Of a stretch of DNA of 40,672 bases, positions 30,046-40,672 are shown piece after piece. Position 1 is the stretch's first letter. Every line of letters starts with the position of its first letter. Source of the stretch: Entamoeba invadens IP1 (Eukaryota; Evosea; Mastigamoebida; Endamoebidae); contig NW_004191596.1 of assembly GCF_000330505.1 (NCBI RefSeq), positions 72,710-113,381 on the forward strand, written 5' to 3'. The notes below the pieces were generated by a model. The model had not been told where the DNA came from and did no database searches. It saw nothing but the letters and a program-made list of their open reading frames with translations. Position numbers and translations under genes: made by a program.

Positions 30046-30990
30046 TAATTAATTACTATTATAATTGAATCTATAGTTATTAATATAAATACTAATCAAT
30101 TAAAAAAATAGTATACTTATTTAATAATATGTTTACTATAAACAATAGTAAAATAGAACATATCAAACCTAGTTGTATTAATTCTTTATATGAATTCCTT
30201 ATAAGAAATAAAGAAGGAAAAAGGCACTTAAAACCACTTCAATTCATTCACTCCTTTGTGTTTTGCTTTTCTCGTTTCACTCCTTTCTTATTTTTTTTCT
30301 GTTCCTTGTCTTCTGGAACAGATTTTTCAGATTGAGAAACGGCCTTTGTTTTTTTATGTTTTAGAACTTGTGGCACTGCTGGATCTTTTTCAGGGCAATT
30401 TTTCTTTGAGTGTCCGAGTGTCCCACATATGTAACAACGCTCTACTGCAGACCCCGTCTGCTTAAAGAACTTCAAACCGTAGTTCTTTGTTTCTTCGTTG
30501 TTTTTGAACTCTGTTTTGACCTTATTAGCCGTCTCCATATCTTTAAGAACTACATTGACAGTGTAGCCGATCAACGTCCCTTTTTTGGCAACACCTCTCT
30601 CGACACTCTTCACTTTATATCCCTTCAAATACTTCTTGACGTCATCTTCGCTCTTGTCCAGGCCTCTGAACGAAAAGTTCACTGTGGATCCCGATGGGTC
30701 TTTTCTTTCAATGGATATTTTGATCTTGACTTTATCCCATTCACTCCCATTCTTCTCTTTTATGAGAGTGTCAGCTGCTTCCTTATCTCCCATTGTGATT
30801 ATACAGTAATTCAATGGAGTGTCTTTTTCATATCGTGGATTGTCATATGAGACGGGAGAGTATTTATCAAAGAGGGCGTGGATTTTTTCGTCCGCAATTG
30901 TACGGTCAATCGGTTGAATTCTAACTGTGATTGGGTCTGTTTTTGTCATTCAAAATTATTAGTGCCACTTTAGGTTTAATTATATTTTTT
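30046..30990 (-). repeat. Right arm of the RRM/zinc-knuckle inverted duplication
   Basis: The reverse complement matches 26430-27370, including about 115 bp of 3' noncoding DNA nearly as conserved as the gene itself. The arms are about 2.7 kb apart. Confidence 0.85.
30248..30949 (-). CDS. RRM and CCHC zinc-knuckle RNA-binding protein, copy 2
   Basis: A 233-residue paralogue of the product of 26504-27205, in opposite orientation. The first RRM-like unit is almost unchanged, including a block of about 33 identical residues around PVSYDNPRYEKDTPLNYCII. The second unit and the tail have diverged more. The knuckle CYICGTLGHSKKNC keeps all four ligands in CX2CX4HX4C spacing. The tail is Lys-rich and ends in the same KREKQNTKE as copy 1. 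Both frames are intact, which argues that both are under selection or that the duplication is recent. Function is inferred only from the domains: single-stranded RNA binding, probably in nucleus or cytosol. Confidence 0.85.
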   Translation of the reverse strand: MTKTDPITVRIQPIDRTIADEKIHALFDKYSPVSYDNPRYEKDTPLNYCIITMGDKEAADTLIKEKNGSEWDKVKIKISIERKDPSGSTVNFSFRGLDKSEDDVKKYLKGYKVKSVERGVAKKGTLIGYTVNVVLKDMETANKVKTEFKNNEETKNYGLKFFKQTGSAVERCYICGTLGHSKKNCPEKDPAVPQVLKHKKTKAVSQSEKSVPEDKEQKKNKKGVKREKQNTKE

Positions 30991-31561
30991 GAAAAAAGTA
31001 GTTTTTTTTAATTAAAATTTAATAAAAAGTATTTCTTGTGTTTTGTCTTTTAAAAATGTTTTACAAAAAATTCAAAATAATAATAATAAAATTATTAAAT
31101 TATTATATTATTATTTCATTAATTGTTTAGTATTTCAATTAATAACTATGTACTTATATTTTTTTAAAATTCGCTGCATTGTATATTCACTCGACGTTGT
31201 TTTAAGTTCAAATTTGTTTATATAAAACTATTGCCTCGAAATGCTCAATTTAAGTTTTTGATTTTTGAATAAAGTTGTATCGACTGTGAGCAATTCACTT
31301 TCTAATAAATTAAAAGCGTTATATTTTTTTAAAGACCAATTCGTGTAAAAGTCTTCTTCTGCACTTTGTATCTGAAATCCTTTGTTGAGTCTCAAATAAC
31401 TGTTTTGAATTTTAAAGTGATTTTGAGTCATCGAATTTGAAACGAAATCAACGATCTGGATATACGAAAATTGAATATTAACTTTAGCATATCAACTGAA
31501 TCAACTTTTTTTTATGGAAAGGTGAAAATTGGATAAGTTTTATCTAAATCATATTTTATTC
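30991..31561. other. AT-rich intergenic region
   Basis: A 67-codon minus-strand frame at 31228-31431 (MTQNHFKIQNSYLRL...) could be a protein remnant but matches nothing recognised. No other feature was seen. Confidence 0.4.
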
Positions 31562-31565
31562 TTAA

Positions 31566-33113
31566 GGGTTTCTTGAGGATAAGGTGTATCCTCAGGATCA
31601 AAGCTATCCTTATTAAAAAATATTATTCTGAGGATACAAAAACCAAATCCATAAGGTTCAGTTCCCCATAAGGCCCACTCTCATAACTCAAGTTATAATT
31701 TACACTTAATATTTCGAGTCAAAGTTCAATTTTTAAATTATGGTAATAATTTGTCATAAATGCCAAAAGATTAAAAACAATCAAAAAATCGTTACGATAA
31801 TCAGTAAACAAAAACAATAATTATATCTCGCGAACTTGAGACGGGAAATAACAAAACATGAATTAAACGTGTTCATATTATGATTATATACTTATTGAAA
31901 TTATTTCCGAATCCGTCTTAATAACAAAATAATTGAAATTTACGTTTAAATTGATAATTGTTTGATAATCAAAATGAAAATTGAAAAAGTCGAAAACACT
32001 GATTTAATAAAAATGCAATTTTAAAATAACAAATTTATTAATAATTTTGTAATTTATGCAATTATTCAAATTTATTGTAATAACAAAGTTAATCATATTG
32101 TGTATATTTTAAAAAGAATATTTCATTTTGATATTAACTTGTGTTTTAAACAGATTTACAGTTCTGAGGATGGCAATTATTTTCTGAGGATGACAGAAAT
32201 AGAAAGTTTACACTTTTACATCTATCTGAAATGTATATTGAGTAAGTTACTATTTTTGAACATGGGAACACGTCATTTCACTTCTTAGATGTTTAAGTCT
32301 GTGTTGATAATGTCTGTTTGTTACACGACTTACCATCCTCAGAGATATTTATGGCACTGCCACTATTGATTTAAAATTCTATAAATAAAATTATCAATGA
32401 ATTTTTATAAAGTGGGTTTTGATAATTGATTATATCAAAAATCGTCAAAACACAACAAAAACGCTAAATAATATATAAAATTGATTAATAAAAGAAACAC
32501 ATTTCTATTGAGAATTAATATTGTATAATAAAAAAATAATATAAACATATATTTCTTGTGTGTATATGTTTTTAAAAATAAATAAACCCGTTTAAAACAA
32601 AAATGATTTTATTTTAAAAATTTGTTTATTTATCAATCGTTGTTTTATCGATATCCAAAACCTCTCTTTTTGAATTTGCGCAAATACATCAATTGTCATC
32701 GCATAGAGTATACATTATTAATACGTTATTTGCTATCAATTTTTATTGTTTGAAATATCATGAATTGATATATAATAAATTATTTTTGTAAAAAAAATTA
32801 AAAATTGTTAGATTAATTTGTTTTGTGATTTTGATTAAAAAATTGACTTTTTCGATAAATTAAATTAATTTTTATTGTTTTCATATGAACCAAGGTTAAT
32901 CTTGTGGTAAATCAGAAAATAGAAATAGATTATTTTTTTGTAAAAATCAACTGAAAGAATCATCTTTCAAAAAATCCATAAATAGCATTTTTAAAGAAAA
33001 TCATGTGTTTCAAAATATACCTTTTTGATCTTAGGCAAAAAAATCCAAATTGAAAGAAATTATGTTTAAGATATTTACCATCCTCAGAAAAATTAACAAT
33101 CCTCATGAATCCC
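31566..33113. mobile_element. Candidate non-autonomous element rich in TGAGGAT motifs
   Basis: The ends pair imperfectly: GGGTTTCTTGAGGAT at 31566-31580 against the reverse complement of 33099-33113, GGGATTCATGAGGAT (13 of 15). TTAA (31562-31565) and TTTAA (33114-33118) flank them, which recalls piggyBac targets, although the termini start GGG rather than CCC. Inside, (C)TGAGGAT or its complement recurs at 31588, 31628, 32164, 32184, 32335 and 33080, a plausible set of protein-binding repeats. No transposase frame is present. It could instead be a regulatory motif cluster. Confidence 0.4.
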
Positions 33114-33118
33114 TTTAA

Positions 33119-33825
33119 TATGCAAACAAATTAAGGGTCCTACATTGTTTGAATGGGTAATAAGTGTAATATTTATAAAAATATATTATTGTTTTAAATA
33201 TTTAAACATTAGATTAAAAACAATAAAAATAAATATTGTCTTGAGTCTGTTTTTAAACATTGTTTATAACAAAAGTTTATCTTATGTTTTTTTTCTTGAT
33301 TATATTTTCTTAAAATTTTTATTTATTAAAATGTGTTTTTATTTCAAACTTTGTTTAATAAATAAATAACACACAATTGATTATTGCATTTTTGGAGTGC
33401 AATAAATAACCAATGATTCAGTGTATTTTTTTAAATAATAATTACAATAATGACACTGTTTTCTGGATATAAATAATTATAAAAATAATTATATTTGAAT
33501 GATATATTAAAATTACTTAATGAAAAAATAAAATTCTAAAAGATCAAAATATTACAAAAATTTAATTGTTTTAATATTTTAACTATTTTATAACAGGATT
33601 ATTTAATTCATGTTTATTTTAATTTTACTCTTTATAATTCTAAGAAAGTTAATAACAATAGTTATAAAAAATACGGGGTATTATGTAAAGTATGTCTTCA
33701 ATAATTTGTGTGTAATAAAATAATTAACTACACACAACTTGTGTAAAAATTTTACAAAACAAAAAATGACCAAATAATGATTTTGTGTTTAAAAAATTTT
33801 TTTTAGTCTACCATTTATTTTGAAA
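33119..33825. other. AT-rich region before the Mutator-like element
   Basis: No gene or repeat was recognised; the 74-codon frame at 33145-33369 is compositional. Confidence 0.45.
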
Positions 33826-33834
33826 TAATAAAAT

Positions 33835-34100
33835 GACGACAGGACAAAATAATGTGGGCAATAATAACAATTCAACAAAAGTTCATTTGAATTCAACAAT
33901 TAACACTTTTTAAAAAAAACAATTTTTTTAATCTATTTTTATAAATAATTATTCAATTAATAGAACTTAATTCAATATCAATTTTGTAGTTTTTAGGTCA
34001 ATTTCCCGATAAAATATAACATTAAAACCATATTAAAAATGCATTTGGTGTGACTAACTTAATAAATACAACAGAAATAAACATCTTGTGATAAAACAAG
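33835..34100 (+). repeat. Left terminal inverted repeat of the MULE
   Basis: It pairs with 36187-36449 almost base for base from GGACAAAATAATG inward to ACATCTTGTGATAAAAC. Confidence 0.93.
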
Positions 34101-34412
34101 TTTAAATACCGTATTCAGCTAATTTTAAGTTAAAGATGTTCTTAAAACAATTTTATTATAGGAATTTGGATAAAAATTGTTACTTTCAGATCAACCAAAC
34201 ACTGCTTATTAAACATATTACATAATATGCTTAAACCAAAAATCGCAATAAATTACGAACTTATAAAATTTCACTCATTTTCAAATAAAAAACGATTAAT
34301 AATTAGTAATAAATTTTTATAATTATTTTAACTGTTTGTAATAATAAAAATTCAATTTAATTTGTTATAAACCCAATTAAATGTTATTATTAAAATTATC
34401 ATTTCTTTGGTT

Positions 34413-36159
34413 TTAATTCTTTGCGTTTTTGGCCAATCTTTTTCCTTTAATTTGAATATCATGAATAGTTTTTCTTTTTTTAGTAATTGTTTTCTTAACA
34501 GCAATAATAGTATTTTTACATGAGGTGTTATTTTTTGTTGTATTCTCAACTTCTTCTTCAATTTGCATTGGAGTTTCGATTTCATAAAAAGTCATCACTC
34601 GATAAAGGTATTGTATTACATTCTTTATAAGTTTCATCGTGATCGACATAAGAAATGCCATACATGTTCAAATCCAATATCAAATCATTTTTCGTTACAT
34701 CAATAAATTCTTCTTTTTTCTTTGGAATCCACGCACCCGCTTCATCTTCGTTGTGCAATTCCACGTTTTCGAAGTTGTTCTCGTGTAATAAAAACGGTTC
34801 AATGCAAATCAAAGAATTAATGAACTCACACAGTGTCAGACTTTCATTGTAAAAACTTTCGGTCAATTGTCTGATTTGCTTGTTTTTTTGGACAAAGATG
34901 CTTTTAGTTTCGTGTTTTTTCCTTCTATCATTTGTTTAATTTGAACAATAACGGAATTTTCGTTTTTAGCAAGAATTAACAACAACTTTTCAAGTGAAGG
35001 TTTCTGAGTGTTTAACTTCTTTATTAAAGAAGAGTGGAATGATTCGCTTCTATTATCCGTTCTTACATCTCTATTATACTGACTCCAATAACATATTGGG
35101 AAATTTCCATTAATCCACACTCGTTCAAAGTACTCATAAAGTTTTATTAACAACGCAAAAACATTTTCTTGAAATTTAAAAATGTTATTAAAAATTACAT
35201 TTTAAAAAAGTGGTCTGATGTTATTTTCTTTAAAAATGGTATTATCATCAACCATTTCATTACCAACTTCTCATTGGTTCCTTCGATATAAAACGGTACA
35301 AGCCCAAAATTTACAATTTTGCGCCAAACACATTGGCAAAAGTGAAACATGCAACAATGGACATCACAATTAAACGACTCTAATACATTTAAAACCGCAT
35401 TTTCAAAGTCACTCATTGTTGATGTCTCATTTGTAAACAACAACTTGCCAAAAATACCATGGTGTGTTTCTTGTAATACGGCAAACAAGTTGAGATAGTC
35501 TTCCATTCTTCTTCGTTTTGTTAAACAATAGTACAAAGGAAAACACTGACCATTTGGGAGTAAACAGTGTATTGTGTATAATTGACTAAACTCTTCTAAA
35601 AAGAAGCAAACGTTCCGTCCATGCACAAACAGTATATTTTTCTATTTTTCAACAATTCCATTTTCAAACGACTAGCAAAAATGACAAATTGTTTGGTTTG
35701 TCTATACAAATATTTGTCTTCTTGATGTAATATATTGTCCAACTCTCTATCAATCACAGTTTTCTTTATTCTATTTGTTTGTCTTGTAATGGTACTTTTT
35801 CTTGAATTAGCAGTGACCATATCTGGTAATAAGTCAACAATCGTGTTAGTTGATAACATAAAAATTGCTTTTTCTTCAACGTTTGTTTTTAACAAAATTT
35901 TCTTTTCGTATTTTTCAAGTGCCATGTGTTTTTGGTGGTAATGTTGAATTAAAGTTGTATTGACGAAACGAAAAGATTTAAATAACACTTTCCCGTTGAT
36001 GCTTTCTTGTTCAGTGATCTGTATTTTGACTGGACAGCCTTTACTTTTGCACTTGTAAATATCACCATAATCCCAATTAAATACATAATTATCTACAACA
36101 GGCAATTCTCTATAATTGCCATTTTTTGTTTTTTTCTGGCTAGTTTGTTGCCCGAACAT
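34413..36159 (-). pseudogene. MULE transposase, broken by frameshifts
   Basis: Read from ATG 36159 the frame opens with a FLYWCH/WRKY-GCM1-like zinc finger region (FNWDYGDIYKCKSKGCPVKI, with H-x-H in HYHQKH). The MULE catalytic domain follows. It shows the first Asp in CMDGTF, FSQLYTIH, a second Asp in SDFENA and the typical CMFHFCQCVWRKI motif. Downstream come segments with NRSESFHSSL and a Lys-rich tail. The coding region is split into at least five frames (36159-35596, 35626-35195, 35153-34863, 34866-34582, 34661-34413) by at least four frameshifts, mostly at T or A runs. It cannot yield active transposase as sequenced. Full-length terminal repeats and target copies suggest insertion was not ancient. 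Confidence 0.9.
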
Positions 36160-36186
36160 AAATTTTAATCGGTTTATTTAATTAGT

Positions 36187-36449
36187 TTTATCACAAGATG
36201 TTTATTTCTGTTGTATTTATTAAGTTAGTCACACCAAATGCATTTTTAATATGGTTTTAATGTTATATTTTATCGGGAAATTGACCTAAAAACTACAAAA
36301 TTGATATTGAATTAAGTTCTATTAATTGAATAATTATTTATAAAAATAGATTAAAAAAATTGTTTTTTTTTTAAAAAGTGTTAATTGTTGAATTCAAATG
36401 AACTTTTGTTGAATTGTTATTATTGCCCACATTATTTTGTCCGGACACC
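36187..36449 (-). repeat. Right terminal inverted repeat of the MULE
   Basis: Reverse complement of the left repeat; it ends in the 9-bp target copy at 36450-36458. Confidence 0.93.
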
Positions 36450-36558
36450 TAATAAAATTACACCATTGAAAATTGAAATGTAAAATAACACATGAATATA
36501 AATATAATAACAAAATGGTTTGATATATAAACCAAAATATAACAAGTATATCCAATTC

Positions 36559-38608
36559 ATGTTTTCTTTACTTTTACTTTTCATTTCTCTCAGTGTTTCC
36601 ACAACAGTTGTTTTAAATAAACAGACATCTTACTTTGTTGCATATGTCCCCGACACATGTTACTTTAGAAACAACTTTCAAGCAGCTCAAAAAGTTGTTA
36701 AGAAACAAGGAGAAACTAAATACACTCTTCAATATGCTGTATCATGTGATGTTTCTTCGTGGTCAGATGACATCAATGCGTCTTTAGAAGAAACTGATGA
36801 TGCATTTCTTGTAGGGTATTATGTTAAATACAATTTCTATAAAGATAATGATTGTACAACTAAATCTCCTGGTTATTATATAACCTCTTTAGGTTGTGTT
36901 AGTTTTACAGGACATAACATAACGATCAATTCTGATAACAAGAAAGTATACATGACTTATTATGCTGATTCAAAATGTTCAACTTCGATTGATGGTAAAT
37001 CTAACATAGAAAAGAATTTTGGAGTGTGTGACAATAGTATGAGCCCTGTTAATCAATTTACTGCTCCAAACTTTTACATTCAAGAAGATTCAACATCTTT
37101 TCAGGTTTATGTCGAAGGAATATGTTACTTAGATGATGATAACAATTTCGTTGTTGTAGAAAACGACGGTTACGTTTATGCGGGAAATTCATGCCAAGAA
37201 GCATTAGCATCGACAACCAAGTTAGAAACTAAAACAGTACATAAAGTAACATCTTTTCCAGAATATTTCTTTAGAGAAGTTAGCAGTGGATCAAACGACT
37301 GTAACATTATTAGCAATTTGGCTCTTACGACTTACCCAGATAACTATTATAAAAAAGAAGGATATTGTATGTCAAACTCGGCATCTTCTGGATTCATTTT
37401 TATTACAACAAAAAACGAATTAACACATTTTTATTACACAGATGCTGCATGCAACAAGTTGGATAAAAATTACACTTATCAATACAAAACATGTGTATTA
37501 GACAATAATAAACAATACTAAACGTACTATTATAGTAAATCCACATCTGATCAAGTATACATACAACACGTTGGATATTACATATTGTATACAGTTGGTA
37601 GATGTTATGGGAATGAAGATGCAACAAATAAAGCACAAAGAATCATCACAACTGCAGACACTACAAAGCCTTTCAAATTGCAACTTGCGCTATCTTGCAC
37701 TTCTGCTGAATCTGATTGGGTTGATTCGAGCAACACTGATGCTATAAATAAAGTCACACCTGAAATGGAAAATTCGTATTATCTTCAAGATCGAACCTAT
37801 ATTGATGCTACGACGTGCACCGGTGCTTTATATCCACTACCAGACATAATATACACGTCACTCGGGTGCATTGATATAGATGGGTCTTATTTCACTTTGA
37901 GTGTGGACGATAAAAAGGTTTATTTCAAATCATACAAAGACAAGGAATGCAAAACACTTGACACTGAAAATTACGAAGAAGACACCTTCAGAGAGTGTTC
38001 TGGGTCGGGTTCTTATAGAACAAAATACTATGGTCCAACACTGTATGCCCATCAAGAAGAAATGTATACCCAAACTTTCATCCCAAATAAGTGCTATGTA
38101 AGTCCGATAGATGATACTAAATTTGTTGAAATCAAAGACAACGAGAAGATGTACACTGCCGACACTTGTGATGATCTTAGAGCTTCAACTACGGAAGTTT
38201 CAGATTACAAAATTGAAATACTCGAGACTTTCCCTGCATACTATTACAGAGCCGTTTATTATGGAAAGAACGACTGTAACATTACAACTAATTTGGATAT
38301 AACTCCATATCCAGATATGTATTTCACAAAAGATAATATGTGTATTAGTGGTGCTACTGGATACAAATTTGAGACTAATAAAACTACTTTAACTTCATAC
38401 TATTTCAGTGATGGAAAGTGTGCCACTCCTAATGAAAAAAACACCAAAACTTGTCTATGCTTATCAGATTTGTGAAAAAGATATCGATGAAGATTACTAC
38501 ATCTATTACTATGGTAATGATACGACTATCCCAACACCAATAGCACCCGAAGCTGCATATGGGTTAATCGTTGTTATGATTTCTATGATCGTTTTTGCCT
38601 TATTCTAA
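36559..38608 (+). pseudogene. Secreted two-domain surface protein gene, interrupted
   Basis: ATG 36559 starts a signal peptide (MFSLLLLFISLSVSTTVV). Two homologous Cys- and Tyr-rich domains follow (about 36610-37500 and 37580-38470). Each contains a YVP/YTV..CY start, TSLGC, DKKVY-type motifs and NDCNI..NL..T.YPD. The last 18 residues (AAYGLIVVMISMIVFALF) are a hydrophobic end without cytoplasmic tail, after TTIPTPIAPE, suggesting a GPI-anchor signal. Two lesions interrupt it. TAA at 37519-37521 stands where domain 2 has Tyr (KQY-stop-TYYY against EDYYIYYY). A 1-nt frameshift lies in the A7 run near 38436-38443. The domains do not match a family I recognise. Alternatives are sequencing errors or two separate genes, but only the second has the anchor and only the first the signal peptide. 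Confidence 0.78.
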
Positions 38609-40672
38609 GAAATTTTTCGACTCTATTTTTTTAATATTTGCCAAATGTTTTAATAAAGTCAGTCCGTTAGCCTTATTAACCCTTCGAGGACTCTAAAAAC
38701 CAAAAATAATGGATTTTGTGTGATTTTGGTTATTTTTCGAGTAAATGAGACTATTATTTCTTTAATTACTCCAACTTTCTTGAGACGACTGATTTAGTAA
38801 AATTGTATAGTAAAAAATTATAAATTATAGTAAAAAATTGAATTTTTTGTTGAAGTTGGGATGAACAAAGGTTCACTTTTTGCTTGATCCTTTCAGAAAC
38901 AAGTCACAGTTCGATAAAAAAGTCAGATCAAACATTTATTAAGATGACCACAATTTATTACAATAATAAAATTAATTATAAAATATAACAAAGAGCTATC
39001 TGTATCGTTAAACATACTGGTCCGGAATATTCAAAATCAATTGCATCATAAAATAACAAAGAAAAAGAAATAAAACATAGACTTTGAGGTGTATTGAAAT
39101 TTCATTACGCAATTGATCTCAAAAACAATAACAAGGGAAAATAAATAGATTTTTTTTGTAAACTTTGAAAAATACAAAAATTTAAAAATTGGGTTTTGCT
39201 ATTTTTTTGTAAAAGAAATAAGATAAGACGTAAAGACACTTTTGTTTGTTCAGACTTTGAAAAAAAAATCTTAAAGAAAATAAGTGTAAAATATACAAAA
39301 AATTACTAAAATACATTTTCAAAAGTATCAAAAATCGCAAAATCGAGAAAAATTTATAAAATCAACTTTAACAATAAAAGTAGTCGCATTTAAATAAACT
39401 TTGATCACCACGAGGTTTTGTGATCACTCGTTGAAATTTACGTCGTGCCACTGTCGAGGAAGCAAGATATAAATTCATTGTTTGTAATTTGAATTTTTTA
39501 TCATTTTCAAACAAAAACAAAAGGCAAAACGTGTTTTATGCATTCTATTTAAAATATAAAGATTTGTATTTGGTAAATAATCGTTTATTTTGCAGCCACT
39601 GTTTATTCATTTTCGAAATATGCATTCATGGGCAACAAACAAATAATTTATAGTAAAAGTATAGAGATAATCAAAAACAAAGAAAAACACAAGTGTAAAG
39701 ACAACACAAATATATTTATGACTTTAAACTGTTTTTTATAATAAAATAATTAATATATTATTAATAATTTATCATGTTATTTATAATAGTTTTATAATTA
39801 TAATTGTTATAAATTATAGTAACAATAAACAGACATAATTTTGACACAATAACACATCAACAATCATATCTTTACTACAACGTGATTTCATCGAAGTGAT
39901 AAGTGATCACATTGATAATATAACCATGTTGTGTAATTAAAACTATATTTTATTTTATGCATAATTATAACAAAAATGGTATAATCACCCCTTATTATAA
40001 TGTTATCATTATCGAAGATACATAGTGTTTGTAATAAAGCGCGTTTTGACTGAAAACATATAGTTCAAATTTAAAACAAAACAAATAAGCATTTAATTTA
40101 TATAAACATAAACACACTAGTTTAATGAATGATCAATAAAATGATTATATGTAATATAATTGATGTAGTTGTTATATAGATAACAATTTAAATTATTTGG
40201 ATGTTAGAATTGATTACAAACTATATTTATAATATTATTTTACCATTAATAATATAGAGTCTAAAATAATAATATAATAATAATAAAATAATAAATTATT
40301 TTTAAAAATGACAATAATTGTAAAATAATGTTAGAGTACCGTGAAAAATCACTGCGGCGTGAAATATTACTGCGAATTGTTATTGGGCAAAAAATAATGT
40401 TATTAAGGGTTTTAAAACATTTTGGGTTTATTTTTTTGTTATTCGAGGCTGTTAAAATGAAAAACGACAATTTTGTTCTGCAAAATCTTTTGATGCTAAG
40501 TCAACAGATTGTGCTAAGAGGAAAAATGGTGTTTTTATATACTTTTTATGAGGGTTTTGTTTTTTCCTTTTCTAATTGAATAACAAAACATTTTTATATT
40601 TTTTGTTATTACAAAAAGACAAATTCTAAATTATAGTTTCACATATCCAAAAATTATTTTATCAAGTAAAAA
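38609..40672. other. AT-rich region at the right end of the window
   Basis: No gene was recognised. It holds a piggyBac-like left end at 38680, and a 7-bp-arm palindrome, TGATCAC at 39402-39408 with GTGATCA at 39420-39426. A near-tandem pair of a 17-bp word (CGTGAAA..T.ACTGCG) lies near 40340-40375. The 83-codon frame at 40328-40579 is not convincing. Confidence 0.45.
38680..38910 (+). mobile_element. PiggyBac-like left end (partial)
   Basis: TTAA at 38676-38679 is followed by CCCTTCGAGGACTCTAAAAA, then CCAAAAAT, comparable with the left end at 10713 (CCCTTC, then ACCAAAAAT). Inside, a TTTTTTGTTGAA...GGTTCACTTTT block resembles 10915-10945 (TTTTTGTTGAA...GTTCACTTTT). No matching right end appears before the window ends, so the extent is unknown. 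Confidence 0.5.

Larger units (their letters stand above)
33835..36449. mobile_element. Mutator-like element (MULE) with long terminal inverted repeats
   Basis: This 2615-bp element is flanked by a perfect 9-bp duplication, TAATAAAAT at 33826-33834 and 36450-36458, the Mutator hallmark. Terminal inverted repeats are about 265 bp long (33835-34100 and 36187-36449). They share GGACAAAATAATGTGGGCAA near the tip and TTGGTGTGACTAACTTAAT further in. The outermost 7 bases differ between ends. A decayed MULE transposase fills the interior on the minus strand. The right end lies 110 bp before the start of the secreted-protein gene. Confidence 0.95.

Noticed and set aside
30410..30850. 146-codon plus-strand frame
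   Set aside because: It is the antisense shadow of the second RRM/zinc-knuckle gene.
31228..31431. 67-codon minus-strand frame
   Set aside because: Slightly more protein-like than the background, but no family, neighbour or start context supports it.
40328..40579. 83-codon frame at the right edge, with a repeated 17-bp word at its start
   Set aside because: No recognisable domain; the repeated word may be a transposon end whose partner lies outside the window.

Overview
The window comes from a very AT-rich eukaryotic genome and fits Entamoeba, most likely the reptile parasite E. invadens. Four things point there: (1) gene families typical of Entamoeba (337-residue cysteine synthase, transmembrane kinase with CXXC-rich ectodomain, BspA-like leucine-rich repeat protein, TLDc and SPRY proteins); (2) Entamoeba-style splice sites (GTTTGT...TAG); (3) compact genes, mostly intronless; (4) footprints of all four DNA transposon superfamilies known in E. 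invadens (mariner, hAT, piggyBac, Mutator). The species call is inference; the superfamily statement is from memory of the literature.

Layout. 1-5.8 kb: Sec63 (ER translocon J-protein), then a cysteine synthase paralogue with an altered active site. 5.8-12.3 kb: a gene-poor block with a fold-back element, a mariner-type MITE, a BspA-like gene, a hAT-type element and a piggyBac-type element. It is bounded on the right by a near-identical 211-bp direct copy of the cysteine synthase 3' end. 12.9-15.3 kb: a degenerate Ras-like GTPase inside inverted repeats, then an actin-like protein with lost catalytic residues. 16.7-23.5 kb: a three-exon transmembrane kinase of about 1857 residues with two unusually long introns. 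A GC-rich Mutator-type MITE sits exactly at its stop codon. 24.5 kb: a 100-N assembly gap. 25.1-26.1 kb: a TLDc protein. 26.4-31.0 kb: two RRM plus zinc-knuckle genes as an inverted duplication around a MITE and a dead SPRY gene. 31.6-33.1 kb: a possible non-autonomous element rich in TGAGGAT motifs. 33.8-36.4 kb: a complete but decayed autonomous Mutator-like element with long terminal repeats and a 9-bp target duplication. 36.6-38.6 kb: a two-domain secreted, probably GPI-anchored protein gene broken by a stop and a frameshift. 38.7 kb to the end: a piggyBac-like left end and otherwise featureless AT-rich DNA.

The genes do not form a pathway. The theme is a housekeeping and surface-sensing gene neighbourhood heavily reworked by transposons, local duplication and decay. 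The best-supported new points are the precise MITE insertion at the kinase stop codon, the three-exon kinase gene model, the catalytic-site losses in three paralogues (cysteine synthase, Ras, actin), and the element boundaries with their target-site duplications. No tRNA, rRNA or CRISPR was seen.
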